Assembly (NCBI RefSeq): GCF_000282135.1
Contig: NZ_AKJW01000008.1
Location: forward strand, 1 to 64,000
Direction: 5' to 3'
DNA: 64,000 nt
From: Herbaspirillum sp. CF444
GTDB taxonomy: Bacteria; Pseudomonadota; Gammaproteobacteria; Burkholderiales; Burkholderiaceae_D
Made by a program: the position numbers and the translations under genes. The stretch's first letter is position 1; each line of letters opens with the position of its first letter. Of the stretch, positions 1 through 8,141 are shown piece after piece. The notes beneath the pieces are model-generated. The model was not told the origin of the DNA and made no database searches. It was given only the letters and a program-made list of their open reading frames with translations.

Positions 1-367
1 CCAGCGGCAGCCGCAGCGACGGCGGCGCCAGCAGCAGGAAGCCGATGCTCGCCAGCCAGATCGCCAGCACCGGCAAGGCCAGCAGGATCAATCGCTGCAT
101 GCCGGGCAGGGCGCCCGGGCGCGCCAGCCGCGCGGTGATGCCCTGCGCCGACATCAGGATCGCCAGCGGAAACGCCACCTTGATCCAGAACAGCGGCGTC
201 GCCAGCAATTCCGGCATGTCGCTGCGTATGCCGTAAGCGAGCACCAGCAGCGCGGACGCGCCGAGCAGGCCGATCAGCAACGCCAGTCCCAGTCGCTTGC
301 CTAATATGTCGGGATCGCTGCGTGTTGTTCCTGTTGCAAGCATTGACACCAGGTCAGGTGTTTTCAT
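1..367 (-). CDS. nrsF: NrsF-type anti-sigma factor (DUF1109), C-terminus beyond window
   Basis: The reading frame stays open from an ATG at 367 to the window edge, so only the first 122 residues of a family of roughly 210 are seen. The protein opens with MKTPDLVSMLATG, followed by hydrophobic segments near residues 25-45, 60-80 and 94-114 and the stretch PLFWIKVAFPLA, all typical of DUF1109/NrsF. NrsF is the multi-spanning inner-membrane anti-sigma factor that holds sigma-F in Caulobacter and releases it under metal stress. A GGGA lies 6 bases before the chosen ATG; an in-frame ATG 12 bases upstream has no room for a ribosome site. The gene is divergent from bufA and has its own sigma-F-type promoter. 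No sigma gene lies between promoter and nrsF, so the partner is either downstream beyond the window or elsewhere. Confidence 0.85.
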   Translation of the reverse strand, partial: MKTPDLVSMLATGTTRSDPDILGKRLGLALLIGLLGASALLVLAYGIRSDMPELLATPLFWIKVAFPLAILMSAQGITARLARPGALPGMQRLILLALPVLAIWLASIGFLLLAPPSLRLPL

Positions 368-436
368 CAGATTTCCCATCCTCGCGTCTTTTGTCCATGG
401 GCCGCCACCGGTCCGGCAAGACGCCTTGCTTATATC

Positions 437-462
437 TTCGTTGGCGCGGCCGATCCGGTTAC
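437..462 (-). promoter_or_regulatory. sigma-F-type promoter of nrsF (GTAACC-N16-CGAA)
   Basis: Read on the minus strand, GTAACC (462-457) is followed after exactly 16 bases by CGAA (440-437), 70 bases before the nrsF ATG. This matches the motif reported for sigma-F-dependent promoters of Caulobacter crescentus. It mirrors the promoter facing bufA, so nrsF is probably under the same sigma factor. Confidence 0.75.
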
Positions 463-506
463 AGCGTTTGCAAAATAAATATTTTCAAATTTATTTTCAA
501 TTTGCT

Positions 507-532
507 GTAACCAAACGCCATGGTCCAACGAA
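507..532 (+). promoter_or_regulatory. sigma-F-type promoter of the buf operon (GTAACC-N16-CGAA)
   Basis: GTAACC at 507-512 and CGAA at 529-532 are separated by exactly 16 bases, 83 bases upstream of the bufA ATG. The 44 bases between this and the divergent promoter are very AT-rich and contain AAAATAAAT and its inverted copy ATTTATTTT, which could serve as a shared upstream element. Confidence 0.8.
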
Positions 533-615
533 CTAACGTTCAGATCATCTGCAAAAGAACTCTTCCGGCGGATATCTGCTTTTCTCAACATCCATTCATC
601 TTCAAGGAGTACGTT

Positions 616-894
616 ATGAACACCATCAAACTCGCAACTGCCGCTTTCACCCTCGCTGCCCTGACATCCGGTATCGCCATGGCGCAAAACGCTCCTGCCG
701 CCGCCAAGACCGCCGTCGAAAAATGCTATGGCGTTTCGCTGGCCGGCCAGAACGATTGCAAGGCCGGCGAAGGCACCACCTGCGCCGGCACCGCCAAGAT
801 GGACTATCAGGGCAATGCCTGGAAGAACGTTCCTGCCGGCACGTGCACCACCATCAAGACGCCGAAGAGCATGGGTTCCCTGAAGGCAATCTGA
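616..894 (+). CDS. bufA: bufferin precursor peptide (BufA, DUF2282)
   Basis: A 92-residue protein with a signal peptide (residues 1-23, cleavage after AMA) and a small mature part with four cysteines at 37, 48, 56 and 77 in the contexts EKCYG, NDCKA, TTCAG and GTCTT. This is the DUF2282 pattern of bufferins, exported ribosomally made peptides whose cysteines are modified by a DUF692 enzyme so that they bind copper. The start is fixed by AAGGAG at 604-609, 6 bases before the ATG; the open frame extends upstream without a ribosome site and would swallow the promoter. bufB, bufC and doxX follow in the same direction with short gaps, so this is the first gene of the operon. The modified cysteines cannot be told from sequence alone. 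Confidence 0.9.
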   Translation: MNTIKLATAAFTLAALTSGIAMAQNAPAAAKTAVEKCYGVSLAGQNDCKAGEGTTCAGTAKMDYQGNAWKNVPAGTCTTIKTPKSMGSLKAI

Positions 895-919
895 TCGCGC
901 ACGGAAGCAGGAGCCTGAA

Positions 920-1759
920 ATGACAGCGACACTTGGTGCCGGCCTGGGCTTGAAGCCGCAACATTTCGACGACGCGCTGCACTGTGCCGAAGCCGAAATG
1001 TGGTTCGAGGTCCATCCCGAGAACTACCTGATGGCGGGCGGTCCGCGGCTGGCATGGCTGGACGCCGTCCGCAGCCGCCATCCGGTGTCGCTGCATGGCG
1101 TGTCGCTGTCGCTGGCGGGAGCGGCTGCTCCCGACCAGCAACACCTGAACCGCCTGAAAGAACTGATACGCCGCGTCGAACCGGCGCTGGTATCCGAACA
1201 TCTGGCCTGGTCGACACTGGACGGCCGCTACTATCCCGACTTGCTGCCGGTGCCACGCACCAGCGACATCCTGTCGCGCGTGGCCGCCAATATCCAGCGC
1301 ACGCAAGAGCAATTGCAACGTCGCATCGCCATCGAGAATCCCTCGCACTACCTGCGCATGGACAATCACGACTGGAGCGAAACCGATTTCCTCGACGAGC
1401 TGGTGCGCCGCACCGGTTGCGGGCTGCTGGTCGACGTCAACAACGTCTATGTCAGCGCCCGCAACATCGGTTATGACGCGCACACCTATCTCGACAATCT
1501 GCCGGCCGAAGCGATCATGGAAATCCATCTGGCCGGGCATAGCGAGGACAACGACGGCGACGCTGCATCCTTGCTGATCGACTCGCACGACGCCCCGGTG
1601 ATCGAGCCGGTCTGGCGCTTGTACCGCCATCTGATCGAACGCATCGGCGAACGCCCGACGCTGATCGAGCGCGACGACAAGATTCCCGCTTTCGCCGAAT
1701 TGCTGACCGAACGCAACAAGGCGCAGGAGATCCTGTCCGCACAAGGAGTGCTGAAATGA
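920..1759 (+). CDS. bufB: MNIO family bufferin-modifying enzyme (BufB, DUF692)
   Basis: The 279-residue protein is a full-length DUF692 (MNIO) multinuclear iron-dependent oxidase with a TIM-barrel fold. Conserved metal-site motifs run in order: HPEN (32-35), HGVSLS (59-64), SEHLAW (92-97), IEN (138-140), DVNN (172-175), EIHLAGH (201-207), DSH (221-223) and ERDD (250-253). In bufferin systems this enzyme converts precursor cysteines to 5-thiooxazole groups in the cytoplasm before export. The gene starts 25 bases after bufA and overlaps bufC by ATGA, which indicates translational coupling. The specific chemistry is inferred from the bufA/bufC context; other DUF692 enzymes act on other peptides. 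Confidence 0.9.
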   Translation: MTATLGAGLGLKPQHFDDALHCAEAEMWFEVHPENYLMAGGPRLAWLDAVRSRHPVSLHGVSLSLAGAAAPDQQHLNRLKELIRRVEPALVSEHLAWSTLDGRYYPDLLPVPRTSDILSRVAANIQRTQEQLQRRIAIENPSHYLRMDNHDWSETDFLDELVRRTGCGLLVDVNNVYVSARNIGYDAHTYLDNLPAEAIMEIHLAGHSEDNDGDAASLLIDSHDAPVIEPVWRLYRHLIERIGERPTLIERDDKIPAFAELLTERNKAQEILSAQGVLK

Positions 1760-2523
1760 ACCATGCCTCCGACAGCTTTCAACGCGACTTCATCCGCGCC
1801 ATTTATGGCGTCGGCGATAGCCAGTCTTCGCTGGCGCAACTGACCGGCCAGCCCGGTTTCAAGGTCTATCGCAATACCGTGCTCAAGGCCAGCGTCGATG
1901 CGCTGGCGGCCAATTATCCTGCCATCGTGCGGCTGGTCGGCGAAGAATGGTTTCGCTCCGCGGCGTTGATCCATGCCTGCGCCGAGCCGCCCCAAAGCGT
2001 CTGCCTGATCGAATACGGTCGCGGTTTCGCCGATTTCCTCTCGGCGTTCGGACCGGCAGCCGAGCTGCCTTATCTGGGCGACGTTGCGCGCCTGGATCGC
2101 TTCTGGACCGAATGTCATATCGCCGCCGACGAGGCGCCGCTGGAAGCCGCCATGCTGGCCGCGCTGGGTGAAGCGGATTTGCTGCGGAGCGTCCTGCGTC
2201 CTCGCGCGGCCGTGCGTTGGCGCTGGTGCGCAAACCAGCCGGCCTATGCCATTTGGCAAGCCAATCGCGAACAACGCGAGCTCGCCGACGAGCTTGATTG
2301 GGACGGCGAGGGCGCCTTGCTGAGTCGCATCGACGGCCAGGTCGCCTGGCAGGCGGCAAGTCTCGGCATGTGCGTGTTTCTCGATGCCTGCGCCGCCGGC
2401 GAGGACTTGCAGGCGGCAACGACAAAGGCCGTCGACGCAGAACCCGGGCTGGATGTCGCCCGTTTGCTCGGCGCCTTGATTCACGCCGAAGCATTTGCTT
2501 CGCCTGTCATGCCCACACGCTGA
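1756..2523 (+). CDS. bufC: BufC-type partner protein (DUF2063)
   Basis: The 255-residue protein has the DUF2063 N-terminal domain (residues 1-95), with the family signature [20 protein letters not shown] near residues 36-55 and a less conserved C-terminal half. Proteins of this family are the usual companion of DUF692 enzymes and are thought to recognise the precursor peptide and present it to the enzyme. The ATG overlaps the bufB stop (ATGA), so the two are probably made in equal amounts. No membrane segment or signal peptide is seen, in line with a cytoplasmic role. Confidence 0.88.
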   Translation: MNHASDSFQRDFIRAIYGVGDSQSSLAQLTGQPGFKVYRNTVLKASVDALAANYPAIVRLVGEEWFRSAALIHACAEPPQSVCLIEYGRGFADFLSAFGPAAELPYLGDVARLDRFWTECHIAADEAPLEAAMLAALGEADLLRSVLRPRAAVRWRWCANQPAYAIWQANREQRELADELDWDGEGALLSRIDGQVAWQAASLGMCVFLDACAAGEDLQAATTKAVDAEPGLDVARLLGALIHAEAFASPVMPTR

Positions 2524-2554
2524 TATCCATTCATCTTTATTCACGGAGACCATC

Positions 2555-3043
2555 ATGTCTGCCCATCCTGCACCTGCGACCACAACGACTACCGAGGCGA
2601 AGCCTGACTCCTTCATCGGTTGGTATAACTTCGCCGCCGCGCGCGCCACGCAACTGATCGGCGATTCGCTGCTGGCGCTGGTGGCGCGGGTAGCCATCGC
2701 CGCCGTGTTCTTTCTCTCCGGCCGGACCAAGGTCACCGGCTTCCTGAGCATCAAGGACAGCACCTACACGCTGTTCGAACAGGACTACAAATTGCCGCTG
2801 GTGCCGCCGGAAATCGCCGCGCACCTGGCTGCTTATGCAGAACACTTTTTCCCGCTGCTGCTGGTGATGGGGCTGTTCACACGCTCTGCCGCGCTGGGCT
2901 TGCTGGGCATGACTGCGGTCATCGAAATCTTCGTCTACCCGGATGCCTGGCCGACGCACCTGACCTGGGCCGGTCTGCTGCTGTTCCTGGTCGGTCGCGG
3001 CGCCGGCGCCTGGTCGCTGGATCGCCTGTTCGGCATCAAGTAA
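2555..3043 (+). CDS. DoxX family membrane protein of the buf operon
   Basis: A 162-residue DoxX/DoxD-like protein with four hydrophobic segments (about 39-57, 86-106, 109-126, 133-152) after a cytoplasmic tail rich in Thr and Ala. The motif [15 protein letters not shown] is typical of the family. The ATG at 2555 has a CGGAG ribosome site 6 bases upstream and lies 31 bases after bufC. DoxX genes are a regular last member of bufferin operons; the function is unknown, with a redox role in the membrane often proposed. Two more DoxX-type genes lie in this window, at 6118 and 61835. Confidence 0.85.
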   Translation: MSAHPAPATTTTTEAKPDSFIGWYNFAAARATQLIGDSLLALVARVAIAAVFFLSGRTKVTGFLSIKDSTYTLFEQDYKLPLVPPEIAAHLAAYAEHFFPLLLVMGLFTRSAALGLLGMTAVIEIFVYPDAWPTHLTWAGLLLFLVGRGAGAWSLDRLFGIK

Positions 3044-3072
3044 TTTTTTCCGCCATCTGAAATGAGCCAGCC

Positions 3073-4731
3073 ATGTTCGCCAAACTGAAAATCCGCACCA
3101 GCCTGTTGTTCGTTCTCGGCATCTTCTCGCTCGCCTTGTGGACGGCGGTGTTCATCGCCTGGACCGATGCGCGCCAGTCGGCCGGGGCCATGAACGAACT
3201 GATCGATTTGTCGGACAAGCAGATCCAGCCGCTGCATGAAGTCGAGCGATTGTTTCAGTCCACGCTGATCAACATGGACAACGCCTACATCAACCTGGTG
3301 CGCGGCGACCAGGTCAAGGCCAACGACTACACGCGCAAGGCGTCGATGGCGCTGCAAGAAGCGAAGAAGACGTTCGAGAACTACCGCAAGGGCGACCGGT
3401 CGGCCGCGGGTCTGGCGGAACGATCGCAGCAGGTCGGCAGCGCCTACGACGCCTACACCAAGGTGCTGGAGGCGCGCGAGGTGGCGCTCTACGACGTTTC
3501 GCTCGATGCCTATGCGGCAGCCACCACCAGCGCCGAAGATGCCGACCGCGTGTTTGCTTCGACGCTGCGCACGGTCATCCGTCACGCCGAGTCGGTGCGC
3601 GATGCATTGAGCGCCGCGTCCGAGCAGCGCTATACGATTGCCGTCTATCTGGCGGGCGGCCTGTTCATCTTCTCGCTGTTGCTGGTCGGCCTGTACTGGA
3701 TGCTGTTCGACCGTGTGCTGCTGCGTCCGCTGGCAACCACCGGCATGCATTTCGATCGCATCGCCGGCGGCGACCTGAGCTCGCCGGTGGAAGGCGCTTC
3801 CCGCAATGAAATCGGCGTTTTGCTCGGGGCCCTGCAGCGCATGCAGCAAGGCCTGGTGGAGACCGTCTCGTCGATACGCAACGGCACCGAGGACGTCAAC
3901 CGCAGCGCGCGCGACATCGCCGAAGGCAACGTCGATCTGGCGGCGCGCACCGAGCAGCAAGCCTCATCGCTGGAAGAGACTGCCGCCACGCTGGAACAAC
4001 TGTCCGCCGCCGTCAAGCAGAATGCCGAAAACACCCGCCACACCAACCAGCTGGCCGCCACCGCAGCGGGCGACGCCGTCAAAGGCGGCGAACTGATGAC
4101 GCGCATTGTCGGCACCATGGGCGAAGTCTCGGTCAGCGCCGGCAAGATTTCCGAAATCGTCAGCGTGATCGACGGCATCGCATTCCAGACCAATATCCTG
4201 GCGCTCAATGCGGCCGTCGAAGCGGCGCGTGCCGGCACCCAGGGCAGGGGTTTTGCCGTGGTGGCGACGGAAGTGCGTTCGCTGGCCTTGCGCAGCGCCG
4301 AAGCGGCCAAGGAGGTCAAGGTCCTGATCGGCGAATCCGCTGCCTGCATCGATCTGGCGTCGGCCCAGGTGATCGAAACCGGCCGCGCCATGGAGCAGAT
4401 CGTGACCTCGGTCAACACCGTCATGAACACCATGAACGAAATCTCGATCGCCACGCAAGAGCAGGCAGAAGGGCTGGAGCAGGTCAGCCGCGTGGTCGTG
4501 GAGATGGACAAATCCACCCAGGAGAACGCCGCGCTGGTCGATCAGACCGCCGAGGCCGCCAATGCGCTGACACGTCAGGCCGGTAGCCTGGTGCAATCTG
4601 TTTCGGTGTTCAACATTGCCGCACAGGAAGCCGACGCAGAAACAGAGGCGCTGGCCGTGGAGGAGCATGGCGCAATGCGTCCGGCAACCGACATTACGCC
4701 ACGCAACATGCTTGGTTACGCCAGTGTTTAG
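3073..4731 (+). CDS. methyl-accepting chemotaxis protein
   Basis: A 552-residue chemoreceptor. A first membrane segment at about 10-32 and a second at about 193-214 enclose a four-helix-bundle periplasmic sensor of about 160 residues. A HAMP domain (214-266) and a cytoplasmic signalling hairpin follow, with the strongly conserved tip around residues 365-405 ([20 protein letters not shown]). The C-terminus lacks an NWETF-like tether for the methylating enzymes. It begins 29 bases after the DoxX gene in the same direction, so it may be read through from the buf promoter; no separate promoter was recognised. The ligand cannot be named from sequence. Its stop codon overlaps that of the opposing ycaQ gene by 4 bases. 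Confidence 0.93.
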   Translation: MFAKLKIRTSLLFVLGIFSLALWTAVFIAWTDARQSAGAMNELIDLSDKQIQPLHEVERLFQSTLINMDNAYINLVRGDQVKANDYTRKASMALQEAKKTFENYRKGDRSAAGLAERSQQVGSAYDAYTKVLEAREVALYDVSLDAYAAATTSAEDADRVFASTLRTVIRHAESVRDALSAASEQRYTIAVYLAGGLFIFSLLLVGLYWMLFDRVLLRPLATTGMHFDRIAGGDLSSPVEGASRNEIGVLLGALQRMQQGLVETVSSIRNGTEDVNRSARDIAEGNVDLAARTEQQASSLEETAATLEQLSAAVKQNAENTRHTNQLAATAAGDAVKGGELMTRIVGTMGEVSVSAGKISEIVSVIDGIAFQTNILALNAAVEAARAGTQGRGFAVVATEVRSLALRSAEAAKEVKVLIGESAACIDLASAQVIETGRAMEQIVTSVNTVMNTMNEISIATQEQAEGLEQVSRVVVEMDKSTQENAALVDQTAEAANALTRQAGSLVQSVSVFNIAAQEADAETEALAVEEHGAMRPATDITPRNMLGYASV

Positions 4732-5915
4732 TCTTCGTCCTGAGGAAGAGCTGAGCGCATCGATTGCTTCTGGAATTGTTCGAAGCGATGCAGTTCTTCT
4801 TCGATGAGGCCTTTCAGCGGCGCTGACTTCTTCGCAATCCAGCTCCACTTCTGCATGCGTAGCTTGCCGGCCTGGCGATCCATCTTCAGATCCAGCGCAG
4901 CAACAATGCGATCACCAACCAGCACCGGCAGCGCGAAGTAGCCGAGTACGCGCTTCTCAGCCGGTACATAGGCTTCGAAGCGATGCGCATAGCCGAAGAA
5001 CAACTCCAGCCGCTTGCGCTGGATCACCAGCGGATCGAAGGGCGACAGGATGTGGACGCGCTCTCCCGAGACCGGCTCGGTGGTTGCCATGACCGTCTCC
5101 AGCTGCTCCGGCGTGATCCAGTGCGGGCTTTTCGGCGCGCCGTCCAGATGCACGGGCACCAGCTCTTTGCGCCTGACGCCGGTATCGATCAGTTCCTTCA
5201 CCATCGCCTTCATCGGCGCATTGCCGTAGCAGACCGAATCCAGGCTGACGATGCCCTGCGATAGCAGCGCGCGTTGCAGCAGGTATTGCGCGCATTGTTT
5301 TTCTTTCGATGCCGGCGGTCGCCGCTGCCAGCCGAAATGGCGTCCCGCCAGTTCGTAGGTCTTGATCATCCCGGTGCGCTTGCTGATGACCAGGTCGCCG
5401 ATGAAGAAACCCCGGCGCAAGGCCTTCTTCGACGGCTTGCGGCTGCCCCAGGGATGCGTCTTTTCCACCAATACATCGTCCTCGATATCGCGGATCGACA
5501 GGCCGCCTTCCTTGCGGATGCGCCTGAGCAGGGCGGCGTAGTCGGCTTCGTCCACGTCCGCGAAAGAGGCGTGCGGATTCAGGCGACGCTGTTCCATCGC
5601 GGGTATGAAATGGCGGAACGCCGTCGTCGGTACATACGCCAGCGCGTGCGTCCAGTATTCGAACACCGATTTGTCCACCGACTGCGCCTGCTCCAGGTCG
5701 CTCAGTTGGTACGCGGGGATGCGCGTGTAGAGAATGTGATGATGGCTGCGCTCGATGACGTTGATGGTGTCGATCTGCACATAGCCGAGATGTTCGGCGG
5801 CCTGCTTCACCGCTTCCGCGCCGGCGCCGAAGGGCGCAAGTTCATCGAGCCGTTGCGCGTGCAGCCAGATGGCGCGCGCTTGTTCCGGGGAAAGGGCGAG
5901 AGAGGTCGTGCTCAT
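4728..5915 (-). CDS. ycaQ: winged-helix DNA glycosylase of the YcaQ/AlkZ family
   Basis: A 395-residue member of the HTH_42 (DUF1006) family, close in length to E. coli YcaQ, which unhooks interstrand crosslinks and removes bulky alkylated bases. The catalytic region around residues 49-66 contains QID, the Q-hydrophobic-D motif of the YcaQ branch rather than the QxQ of Streptomyces AlkZ, followed by the family stretch [13 protein letters not shown]. Tandem winged-helix regions make up most of the rest. The gene stands alone and converges on the chemoreceptor gene with a 4-base overlap of stop codons (4728-4731), leaving no room for a terminator. Enzyme activity is inferred from family membership. 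Confidence 0.85.
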   Translation of the reverse strand: MSTTSLALSPEQARAIWLHAQRLDELAPFGAGAEAVKQAAEHLGYVQIDTINVIERSHHHILYTRIPAYQLSDLEQAQSVDKSVFEYWTHALAYVPTTAFRHFIPAMEQRRLNPHASFADVDEADYAALLRRIRKEGGLSIRDIEDDVLVEKTHPWGSRKPSKKALRRGFFIGDLVISKRTGMIKTYELAGRHFGWQRRPPASKEKQCAQYLLQRALLSQGIVSLDSVCYGNAPMKAMVKELIDTGVRRKELVPVHLDGAPKSPHWITPEQLETVMATTEPVSGERVHILSPFDPLVIQRKRLELFFGYAHRFEAYVPAEKRVLGYFALPVLVGDRIVAALDLKMDRQAGKLRMQKWSWIAKKSAPLKGLIEEELHRFEQFQKQSMRSALPQDED

Positions 5916-6004
5916 GGTGGTTGGCGCAGGATCGTTGGGGGTGCAGAGATTGTAGTGAATTTGCTACGGACATGTGCAGTGCGGGCGCAACTGTTTGCGC
6001 ATTC

Positions 6005-6019
6005 CGAATTGTCAATTCG
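6005..6019. promoter_or_regulatory. perfect palindrome upstream of the doxX-yciI pair
   Basis: CGAATTG-T-CAATTCG is a perfect 7-base inverted repeat around one central base, in the intergenic stretch between ycaQ and the DoxX gene. It is a candidate operator; the regulator is unknown. Confidence 0.4.
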
Positions 6020-6117
6020 TCGCAAGACCGTTTATCTGCGCAGCCGCAATCGGGATGATGGCGCTGACCGGTAAATTTTTTTCGCCGGTGCAACGTTCCA
6101 ATCAGACGAGGTGCACA

Positions 6118-6621
6118 GTGAAACCATTCCCGCCGCAGAACGTCGTCACTCCCGACAGGGAGGGCGCGCGTTTTGTCGTCCCCGCGCTCGGCCGCTTTTA
6201 TGCGCGCAGCGAAGCGCTCTGCTATGCACTGCTGCGCTTCGGTTACGGGGCCATCATCCTTACCCACGGCTTGCCCAAGGCGCTGGGCGTCTCGCATGGT
6301 TCCATGGCCGACCCGATGGCCGGTTCCATCAAGATGATCGGCACCGTCATGGGCCTGCCGTTCGCGCCGCAACTGGCCTTCCTCGTGATGCTGCTGGAAA
6401 CCGCCGGCGCCGCCATGCTGGCGCTCGGCTTGCTGACGCGGCCGGTCGCCTTGCTGATGACGATGGAGATGATCGCCATCAGTTACGCCATGGGACCGAC
6501 GTGGCCGTGGATCGACCGCGGCATCGAGTATCCGGTGCTGCTCGGACTTGCCGCGCTGTACTTCACGATACGCGGTGGGGGAGCCTGTTCGCTCGACGGA
6601 AAACTGAGGCGCGAAATCTGA
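6118..6621 (+). CDS. DoxX family protein
   Basis: A 167-residue DoxX protein with four membrane segments and the conserved pattern LLRFGYGAIILTHGLPKALG followed by VMLLETAGAAMLALG. The start chosen is the GTG at 6118, preceded by GAGG 5 bases upstream; the frame is open further upstream, but that part would run through the palindrome at 6005 and has no ribosome site. A YciI-type gene follows 56 bases downstream, probably in one transcript. DoxX proteins are linked to redox or thiol stress in several bacteria, but no substrate is established here. Confidence 0.82.
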   Translation: MKPFPPQNVVTPDREGARFVVPALGRFYARSEALCYALLRFGYGAIILTHGLPKALGVSHGSMADPMAGSIKMIGTVMGLPFAPQLAFLVMLLETAGAAMLALGLLTRPVALLMTMEMIAISYAMGPTWPWIDRGIEYPVLLGLAALYFTIRGGGACSLDGKLRREI

Positions 6622-6677
6622 CCGATGGAACGCAAGGCAAGCCGACAACATCACCACCTCAACCGACAAGGATGCAT

Positions 6678-6968
6678 ATGAAATTCATCAACTACGTCAC
6701 CTATACCGACGACAAGGAAAAACTCGCCGCCCATGCGTCCGACCACAGGCAATACGTCAAGAGCCTGCTCGACGCCGGCAAGCTTGTCCTCGGCGGTCCC
6801 TTTCCGGACGGCAGCGGCGGTCTGCTGATCTATGAAGTCGAAGCGTTGCCGGAAGCGCAAGCGTTGCGCGACAGGGATCCCTTTGCCGTCAGCGGCGTGT
6901 TCGTGCGCTCGGAGATCAGTCCGTGGTTGCTGCTGGCGCTGAATCCGGAACTGATGAAGCAGGATTGA
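6678..6968 (+). CDS. YciI family protein
   Basis: A 96-residue YCII-domain protein: a ferredoxin-like alpha/beta fold with the family features HASDHRQYVKSLLDAGKLVLGGP and DPFAVSGVF, including the His-Asp pair (HASDH) proposed as an active site. AAGGA at 6668-6672 lies 5 bases before the ATG at 6678, which is preferred over the ATG at 6672. It follows the DoxX gene and likely shares its transcript. YciI proteins are small enzymes of mostly unknown substrate; the family also covers muconolactone isomerase-like proteins. Confidence 0.85.
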   Translation: MKFINYVTYTDDKEKLAAHASDHRQYVKSLLDAGKLVLGGPFPDGSGGLLIYEVEALPEAQALRDRDPFAVSGVFVRSEISPWLLLALNPELMKQD

Positions 6969-7029
6969 GCGTCGATCAGGCCGGAAAGAGATCAAGAGCG
7001 ACAGCTTCCTCCGATTTTGCAATCGGTAT

Positions 7030-7926
7030 TCATTTTCTTGCGGAACGTTTCTTCGTCAGATGCAGCGTCATATCCTGGCGGATCATGGACGTGATGTTTT
7101 CTTGCTTGTGCTGTTCCAGCATGCCGATCTGGCGTATGACGGGACGCCCGGGCAAGGGCACGATGCGCAGGCTCGGATCGTTTTCCCAATCGGCGTTCTT
7201 CAGTTGCGGAACGATGGCGATGCCGACGTTCTGGCGCACCAGATCGACGATGGAGGAGAGCGTGCCCAGTTCGAGAAAATCCTGTGGCGTCGATTTCAGC
7301 TTTAGCAGGGTGCGTTCTATGCGGATGCCGCTGGGCGTGCGACGGTCGAATCGCAGGAAAGGCTGGTCGCGCAGCAAAGCGCGGATGTCGCAGTCGGGCG
7401 CGGGAATCTGGCTGTTGACGATCATCACGAGCGGTTCGGTGTATAGCGGCGTCCATGTCAGCCCGGGACGATCGTGCAGATCGTCTTCGACAAAAATGGC
7501 GGCGTCGAGGTCGCCGTTTTCCACGCTTTTGACCAGCGTGTCGGAGTTCTGCACCAGCAAGCGGACATTCAGGCGCGGGAACCGTTGCTTGATGTTGACC
7601 ACGGTGTTCGACAGCAGGCCCATGGCCGAGACGATGGAACCTATCGTGATCGTGCCGGCGATTTCATGGTCGGCGTCGATGTCTTCGCGCAGTTTGTCGT
7701 AGGCGGCGATGACGTTTTTGGCATGGGGGATCAGCGCGCGCCCGGCAATCGACAATTGCACGCCGCGGCCGGACTTTTCAAACAGGATGGTTTTCAGCTC
7801 GGTTTCGAGCGTGCGCATCTGCAGGCCGACGGCGGCCTGCGTCAACGCCATCCGTTCCGATGCGCTGGCGTAGGAACCGCCTTGCGCGACTGCCAGGAAG
7901 GTGCGGAAATATCTGATGTTGCTCAT
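7030..7926 (-). CDS. LysR family transcriptional regulator
   Basis: A 298-residue LysR regulator: winged helix-turn-helix at residues 1-60 (YFRTFLAVAQGGSYASASER, then LTQAAVGLQMRTLE) and a LysR substrate-binding domain from about residue 90. The C-terminus is basic (TKKRSARK). It is divergent from the serine hydrolase gene at 8142, and an inverted repeat with LysR-site geometry lies between them at 7978-7998, so control of the hydrolase and of itself is likely. The inducer is unknown. Confidence 0.92.
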   Translation of the reverse strand: MSNIRYFRTFLAVAQGGSYASASERMALTQAAVGLQMRTLETELKTILFEKSGRGVQLSIAGRALIPHAKNVIAAYDKLREDIDADHEIAGTITIGSIVSAMGLLSNTVVNIKQRFPRLNVRLLVQNSDTLVKSVENGDLDAAIFVEDDLHDRPGLTWTPLYTEPLVMIVNSQIPAPDCDIRALLRDQPFLRFDRRTPSGIRIERTLLKLKSTPQDFLELGTLSSIVDLVRQNVGIAIVPQLKNADWENDPSLRIVPLPGRPVIRQIGMLEQHKQENITSMIRQDMTLHLTKKRSARK

Positions 7927-7977
7927 GAGCGCGGTCCCTGATCTGAAGCCGGATTCTTAAATGCGAATGCAGCGGAA

Positions 7978-7998
7978 TACTAAATAATTACTTTAGTA
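7978..7998. promoter_or_regulatory. candidate LysR operator (TACTAAA-N7-TTTAGTA)
   Basis: A perfect 7-base inverted repeat with a 7-base spacer containing T-N11-A geometry, located between the divergent LysR gene and the serine hydrolase gene, in a locally AT-rich stretch. Confidence 0.55.
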
Positions 7999-8141
7999 CA
8001 AAAAAACAAAATATAGCTTTTTTTATGAAAGACGATGGACAACAATGGGCGCATTCGAGCGCCATCGTCCTGTCAGGATATTGTCAATTGTCTTTGCCGC
8101 AGCGATGTCTCGCCCGCTTTTCTTCCCTGAGAATAATTCCC

